This document shows positions 45,925-48,397 of a DNA stretch of 48,397 nt, one piece after another. Location of the stretch: assembly GCA_018698795.1 (NCBI GenBank), contig JABIPG010000266.1:1-48397 (forward strand). Reading direction: 5' to 3'. This DNA comes from Rhodospirillaceae bacterium (GTDB taxonomy: Bacteria > Pseudomonadota > Alphaproteobacteria > Rhodospirillales > Casp-alpha2). Position 1 is the first letter of the stretch. The number at the start of each line of letters is the position of its first letter. A program made the position numbers and the translations under genes. The notes below the pieces were generated by a model. The model was given only the letters and a program-made list of their open reading frames with translations. It did no database searches and had not been told where the DNA came from.

Positions 45925-46054
45925 AGATCGTCATGATGAGCGTGGACGTGCCGAACTGAATCTGCATGACGAGCCAGAACAGCACGACGACCAGCGCGAT
46001 TAGGGCTGTGATCGCCAAAATCGAGCCTGCATCGAAATGTGGTTGTCTGGACAC
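45923..46054 (-). CDS. Small single-pass membrane protein (43 residues)
   Basis: A GTG start at 46054 follows AAAAAGGAG with 6-nt spacing, a strong ribosome-binding site. The peptide is a short polar N-terminus (MSRQPHFDAG) and one hydrophobic helix (about 11-30, SILAITALIALVVVLFWLVM) ending in TLIMTI. The open frame continues upstream to 46153, but that part lacks a comparable ribosome-binding site. No family is recognised. It converges on EipA. Small one-helix proteins of this kind often modulate membrane complexes; the role here is unknown. Confidence 0.55.
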   Translation of the reverse strand: MSRQPHFDAGSILAITALIALVVVLFWLVMQIQFGTSTLIMTI

Positions 46055-46260
46055 GACGCACTCCTTTTTGAAAAAGGATCCGCTGATTCCACCTATAGAG
46101 TTTATACGAACGGCCACGCCAGCACCGTGATGCAGGTCATCTGTCGAGGCCAAACAAGGATATCATGAGTTGGAACGGATATGGCGAAGATCAAAGTGAG
46201 TGTTTCGACGCTGGACTATAATGCGAGCCGCTTTCCGATATTTTGGAATTGGGCACCGCA

Positions 46261-46659
46261 ATGATTGATCAATCCACAAAGCCACGTTGGGCGTTCGGCG
46301 TTGGCCTGTTCGCAGGACTATTTGGCATCATATCCATCGTGTCGGGCGGCTCGGTTCTTTTTGGAGGCGGCGCGGTCCGTGACGTAGCAGGGGACTACGT
46401 GCCGTTTGTCGTGTGGTCCAACTTTTTGGCTGGGTTCGGATATGTTGCCGTTGCCATCGGGTTGCGCCAATGGCTTGCGTGGGTCACGCCAGTGGTGATT
46501 TTTGTAGCCGCTCTGACGATCGCAACTTCGTTCGCCCTTGGTATCCATATCGCGATGGGCGGCGAGTACGAAGTCAGAACAATAGGGGCCATGGCGCTGA
46601 GAAGTCTCTTTTGGTTGAGCGTCGCACTGGCTGTACGCGGCAAATTCAACACGAACTAG
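46261..46659 (+). CDS. Hypothetical four-helix membrane protein
   Basis: The 132-residue protein has four hydrophobic segments: about 10-32 (FGVGLFAGLFGIISIVSGGS), 45-65 (FVVWSNFLAGFGYVAVAIGL), 70-92 and 105-124. The overall look resembles small DoxX-like or anti-sigma-related membrane proteins, but I cannot assign a family. ATG 46261 is taken; an in-frame TTG at 46243 is possible, and both have weak ribosome-binding sites. A 27-codon open frame (46181-46264) ends in an ATGA overlap with this start. Confidence 0.65.
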   Translation: MIDQSTKPRWAFGVGLFAGLFGIISIVSGGSVLFGGGAVRDVAGDYVPFVVWSNFLAGFGYVAVAIGLRQWLAWVTPVVIFVAALTIATSFALGIHIAMGGEYEVRTIGAMALRSLFWLSVALAVRGKFNTN

Positions 46660-46839
46660 TCTTGTGTGCAGATAGGTGTATTTACCCCCTATATCTGAGC
46701 CGCGCTTGATATAATTTCTTTGTCCGATGTGTTGTCGTGGTGGTGATCGTGACGACGCTATCGGGGTGGTGCAGCTTATGCTGCGGCAACACCCAAGACG
46801 GCGCCACCATATTTGTCATGATGACAGTGAGGGAATGGT

Positions 46840-47178
46840 ATGGATAGGAAAACCAAGAACGTCGTACTCAATTGCGAAGAGGAATTTGGGCCCGAGTGGA
46901 ATTGGATGCCAAAGAAATTGATCGATCTCATTCCGTGGGCTGAAAAATACCTCGAACTGGTGCCGGAGGAATACCGCGATAGCACGATCCTTGAGGTGGT
47001 TAGTTTCCTCGAATCACACAGGGACAATAGCCTGAATGTGAAGGTCCATTACAGCAGGCCCGAGACGAATGATGAGTTGAAAACGCGGCTTGCCGTAGAG
47101 GAAACTCAAAAACTGGAGCAGCAGGAAACCGAAAGGCTAAAGCTGGAGGAGTTGAAGGCGAAATTCAATGACCGCTAA
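46840..47178 (+). CDS. Hypothetical charged protein with C-terminal coiled coil
   Basis: The 112-residue soluble protein has an N-terminal region with CEEEFGPEWNWMPKKLIDLI and a C-terminal helix rich in Glu, Lys, Leu and Gln (about 78-110, EETQKLEQQETERLKLEELK) that should form a coiled coil. AGGGAATGGT lies just before the ATG. No family is recognised. It stands alone in an AT-richer stretch, with about 180 nt of non-coding DNA before it and about 300 nt after it. Confidence 0.55.
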   Translation: MDRKTKNVVLNCEEEFGPEWNWMPKKLIDLIPWAEKYLELVPEEYRDSTILEVVSFLESHRDNSLNVKVHYSRPETNDELKTRLAVEETQKLEQQETERLKLEELKAKFNDR

Positions 47179-47474
47179 CCAGAATCGAGACACACCAGCA
47201 ACCAGCATGCGCGGCCTGTCTGTTAAGCTACGCATGGCGGTGGCTATCGATTGCATGGATTGGAAACGAGGTTTCTTGACTTCGGCCCTGGCGGACGCTG
47301 AGCGGCTATCGTGACGCGCCTCATGGTCCTGCTGGTGGTGCTGAGGTAAGGGCAGCACATGATTTAGATCACGGAAATTCAATGGAAATCCGCTAAAATA
47401 GTTAGGTTCTAAAAATGCAACAGCCCAGCCTACCGTCCACGGTGGGTTCTCTGGTTTGAGCAAAGGAAAAAACG
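47179..47474 (+). other. Intergenic stretch before the 23-residue ORF
   Basis: About 296 bases with no supported gene. A TAAAAT at 47394-47399 could be a -10 element for the small ORF at 47475, but no matching -35 was found. A minus-strand open frame here (about 108 codons) has no recognisable family and overlaps the end of the previous gene. Confidence 0.35.
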
Positions 47475-47546
47475 ATGCTTTATGTCGCTATCGGATTTGC
47501 GTTGATTGCAGCTGTGTTGTTCGCGGGGAAGGTCCCGGAGAAATGA
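47475..47546 (+). CDS. Possible 23-residue membrane peptide
   Basis: MLYVAIGFALIAAVLFAGKV plus PEK and a stop: almost the whole peptide is one hydrophobic helix followed by a basic end. CAAAGGAAAA at 47461-47470 gives a plausible ribosome-binding site 6-8 nt upstream, and a rho-independent terminator lies 80 nt downstream, so a short transcript is conceivable. No family is known to me. It could be a type I toxin-like or regulatory membrane peptide, or chance. Confidence 0.35.
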   Translation: MLYVAIGFALIAAVLFAGKVPEK

Positions 47547-47623
47547 ACCTCTGCAGAGTTCTCCGATAAATTCTTCCGAGGGAGCCTACCTTCTGGAGAG
47601 TTCCCCGTGCCCGAAAGCACAAG

Positions 47624-47652
47624 CCCCGGCCCCCGCGCCGGGGTTATTCTTT
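47624..47652 (+). terminator. Rho-independent terminator
   Basis: CCCCGGC (47624-47630) and GCCGGGG (47637-47643) form a 7-bp GC stem around a 6-nt loop, followed by TTATTCTTT. It could end a transcript carrying the small ORF at 47475 or the upstream gene at 46840. Confidence 0.7.
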
Positions 47653-47719
47653 GGGCAAATCCGCAACGGTAACGTTCTTGGATTCCTTATATTTACAGCT
47701 TGAAATGAGAATCTAGCAG

Positions 47720-47737
47720 GTGCCAAAATTTTGGCAC
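47720..47737. promoter_or_regulatory. Perfect 18-bp palindrome, candidate operator
   Basis: GTGCCAAAATTTTGGCAC is perfectly self-complementary. It lacks a following T-run, so it looks more like a binding site for a dimeric regulator than a terminator. The next gene on the plus strand starts about 300 nt downstream. Confidence 0.45.
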
Positions 47738-48043
47738 TTTCCAGATACGTCGAGTGCGCCATCATGTGAGTTGCAATATTTTACGACGATCCGAAAAGTG
47801 AATGGCTTTCGCCTTTGGTCAACAAATCGACATTTTCTTGAAGGGCCGGAGCAAAATGGTGGGCCCCCTCCGGTTTGAGTGGCTGCCTATACAGAGGCAC
47901 CTTTGCAAATTTGCGAAGCTCAAGCAGCGTGCCTCAATTCACGCTCCCTCTGCCAAATAAACATGGGGTTTCGTGGTGATGGGCTTTACAAACCCGCAAA
48001 TCGGGGAAATTCTCTAATTGAGAGCATAAAAGGGGGGAGTGAT

Positions 48044-48397
48044 ATGATGGTAAACGGTGCAATGGCAACGGGTTCTTACGCCGCGCTTATTGTTTCTGAC
48101 GAGCCAGGGCGACAGATAGCGTTGAAGCGCATTTTAGCCGAAAAACTCCGGATTTCTACTTATCCTGACGTGGTTTCAGCCCTTACCGTCATCGAAACCA
48201 CCAAGCCCGACGTGGTAGTAATCCAGCACCAAACAGCATCTGACAATGCCGTACAAACTTTGACGGCTAAAGCCGCCAGATTGGAAAAAACCCCAAGATT
48301 CCTGATCATCTCCCCTGAGAATACTGAATACTCCGTATCGTTCAATGCGGGAAGGGTAGACGGTATACAGATATCCTCGCCTTTTTCTGCCGGTTCC
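48044..48397 (+). CDS. Response-regulator receiver-like protein, truncated by the window edge
   Basis: The first 118 residues are visible and the frame is open at the right edge. After about 12 residues the protein reads YAALIVSDEPGRQIALKRIL, then ISTYPDVVSALTVIETTKPD, VVVIQH and RFLIISPENTEYSV, which follows the strand-helix pattern of CheY-like receivers. The phospho-acceptor Asp at the end of strand 3 is replaced (VVVIQH), and the first acidic pair is weak (SDE), so it is probably a pseudo-receiver. GGGGGGAG lies just upstream; ATG 48044 or 48047. An output domain may lie beyond the window. Confidence 0.65.
   Translation, partial: MMVNGAMATGSYAALIVSDEPGRQIALKRILAEKLRISTYPDVVSALTVIETTKPDVVVIQHQTASDNAVQTLTAKAARLEKTPRFLIISPENTEYSVSFNAGRVDGIQISSPFSAGS

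Larger units (their letters stand above)
47547..48043. other. Non-coding stretch before the receiver-like gene
   Basis: No gene is supported in these roughly 500 bases. They contain a terminator (47624-47652), an 18-bp perfect palindrome (47720-47737), a CCGGAG/CTCCGG stem-loop around 47849-47874, and a small CTCT/AGAG inverted repeat (48012-48024) just ahead of the next ribosome-binding site. Confidence 0.45.

Noticed and set aside
47711-47760. Sigma54-type promoter around TTGGCAC near 47731
   Set aside because: The GG and GC elements do not have the required spacing and no TTGC follows; the TGGCAC is simply one arm of the perfect palindrome.

Overview
The window is chromosomal DNA from an alphaproteobacterium, most likely of the Rhodospirillales or a close relative. 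The evidence is gene order and family content: eno, ftsB-like, pdhA, pdhB (with an N-terminal lipoyl domain), pdhC, lpdA and lipA in a row; a COQ10/RatA-cinA-pgpA group; tatABC-serS-surE-pcm-LysM/M23-yajC-secDF; and an EipA (DUF1134) gene. I cannot name a genus. No rRNA, tRNA, CRISPR array or intact insertion sequence was recognised. Most of the DNA is moderately GC-rich and tightly coding; the last 2.3 kb is visibly more AT-rich and sparsely coding.

Layout. 0.4-1.85 kb: an O-methyltransferase directly followed by a hotdog thioesterase. 1.97-3.65 kb (minus): a two-gene ABC-2 exporter. 3.8-14.6 kb: enolase, a PAS_5 protein, an FtsB-like septum protein, two small ABM-like proteins, then the pyruvate dehydrogenase complex operon (E1 alpha, E1 beta, E2, E3) and lipoyl synthase. 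A cupin gene lies between E2 and E3, and a phytanoyl-CoA dioxygenase-like gene between E3 and lipA. 14.9-21.9 kb: an accessory-looking block with two orphan histidine kinases, a DUF1289 protein, a metallo-beta-lactamase-fold hydrolase, an FkbM methyltransferase, NrtS and an Ldh2-type oxidoreductase. 21.9-24.8 kb: a TrmA/RumA-type RNA methyltransferase, COQ10/RatA, CinA and PgpA. 25.1-26.9 kb: an M23 peptidase overlapping a bactofilin gene. 26.9-27.65 kb: a non-coding stretch with a strong promoter and structured repeats.

27.65-40.15 kb: envelope and export genes (tatABC, serS, surE, pcm, a NlpD-like lipoprotein, yajC, secD, secF), an Mth938-domain ORF with no usable start codon, a PuuD-like membrane protein on the opposite strand, and a non-catalytic squalene/phytoene-synthase-fold protein. 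A GST, a small secreted protein and a DUF815 ATPase sit on the minus strand inside this block. 40.15-44.05 kb (minus): a 1300-residue ankyrin/proline-rich exported protein. 44.3-48.4 kb: an aldo/keto reductase, EipA, small membrane or hypothetical proteins, and a receiver-like gene that runs off the window.

How the genes work together. Enolase and the PDH complex connect lower glycolysis to acetyl-CoA, and LipA makes the cofactor carried by the lipoyl domains of E1 beta and E2. TatABC and YajC-SecDF form the two main protein-export routes. The M23/bactofilin pair and the degenerate NlpD-like factor act on peptidoglycan. The Mth938 and squalene-synthase-fold proteins resemble the mitochondrial complex I assembly factors NDUFAF3 and NDUFAF6. 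I did not find one clearly new multi-gene system. The best leads are the start-less Mth938 ORF, the orphan rrn-leader-like transcription unit near 27.1 kb, the cupin and dioxygenase embedded in the PDH operon, the paired ABM proteins, and the hairpin element at 18.2-18.4 kb.
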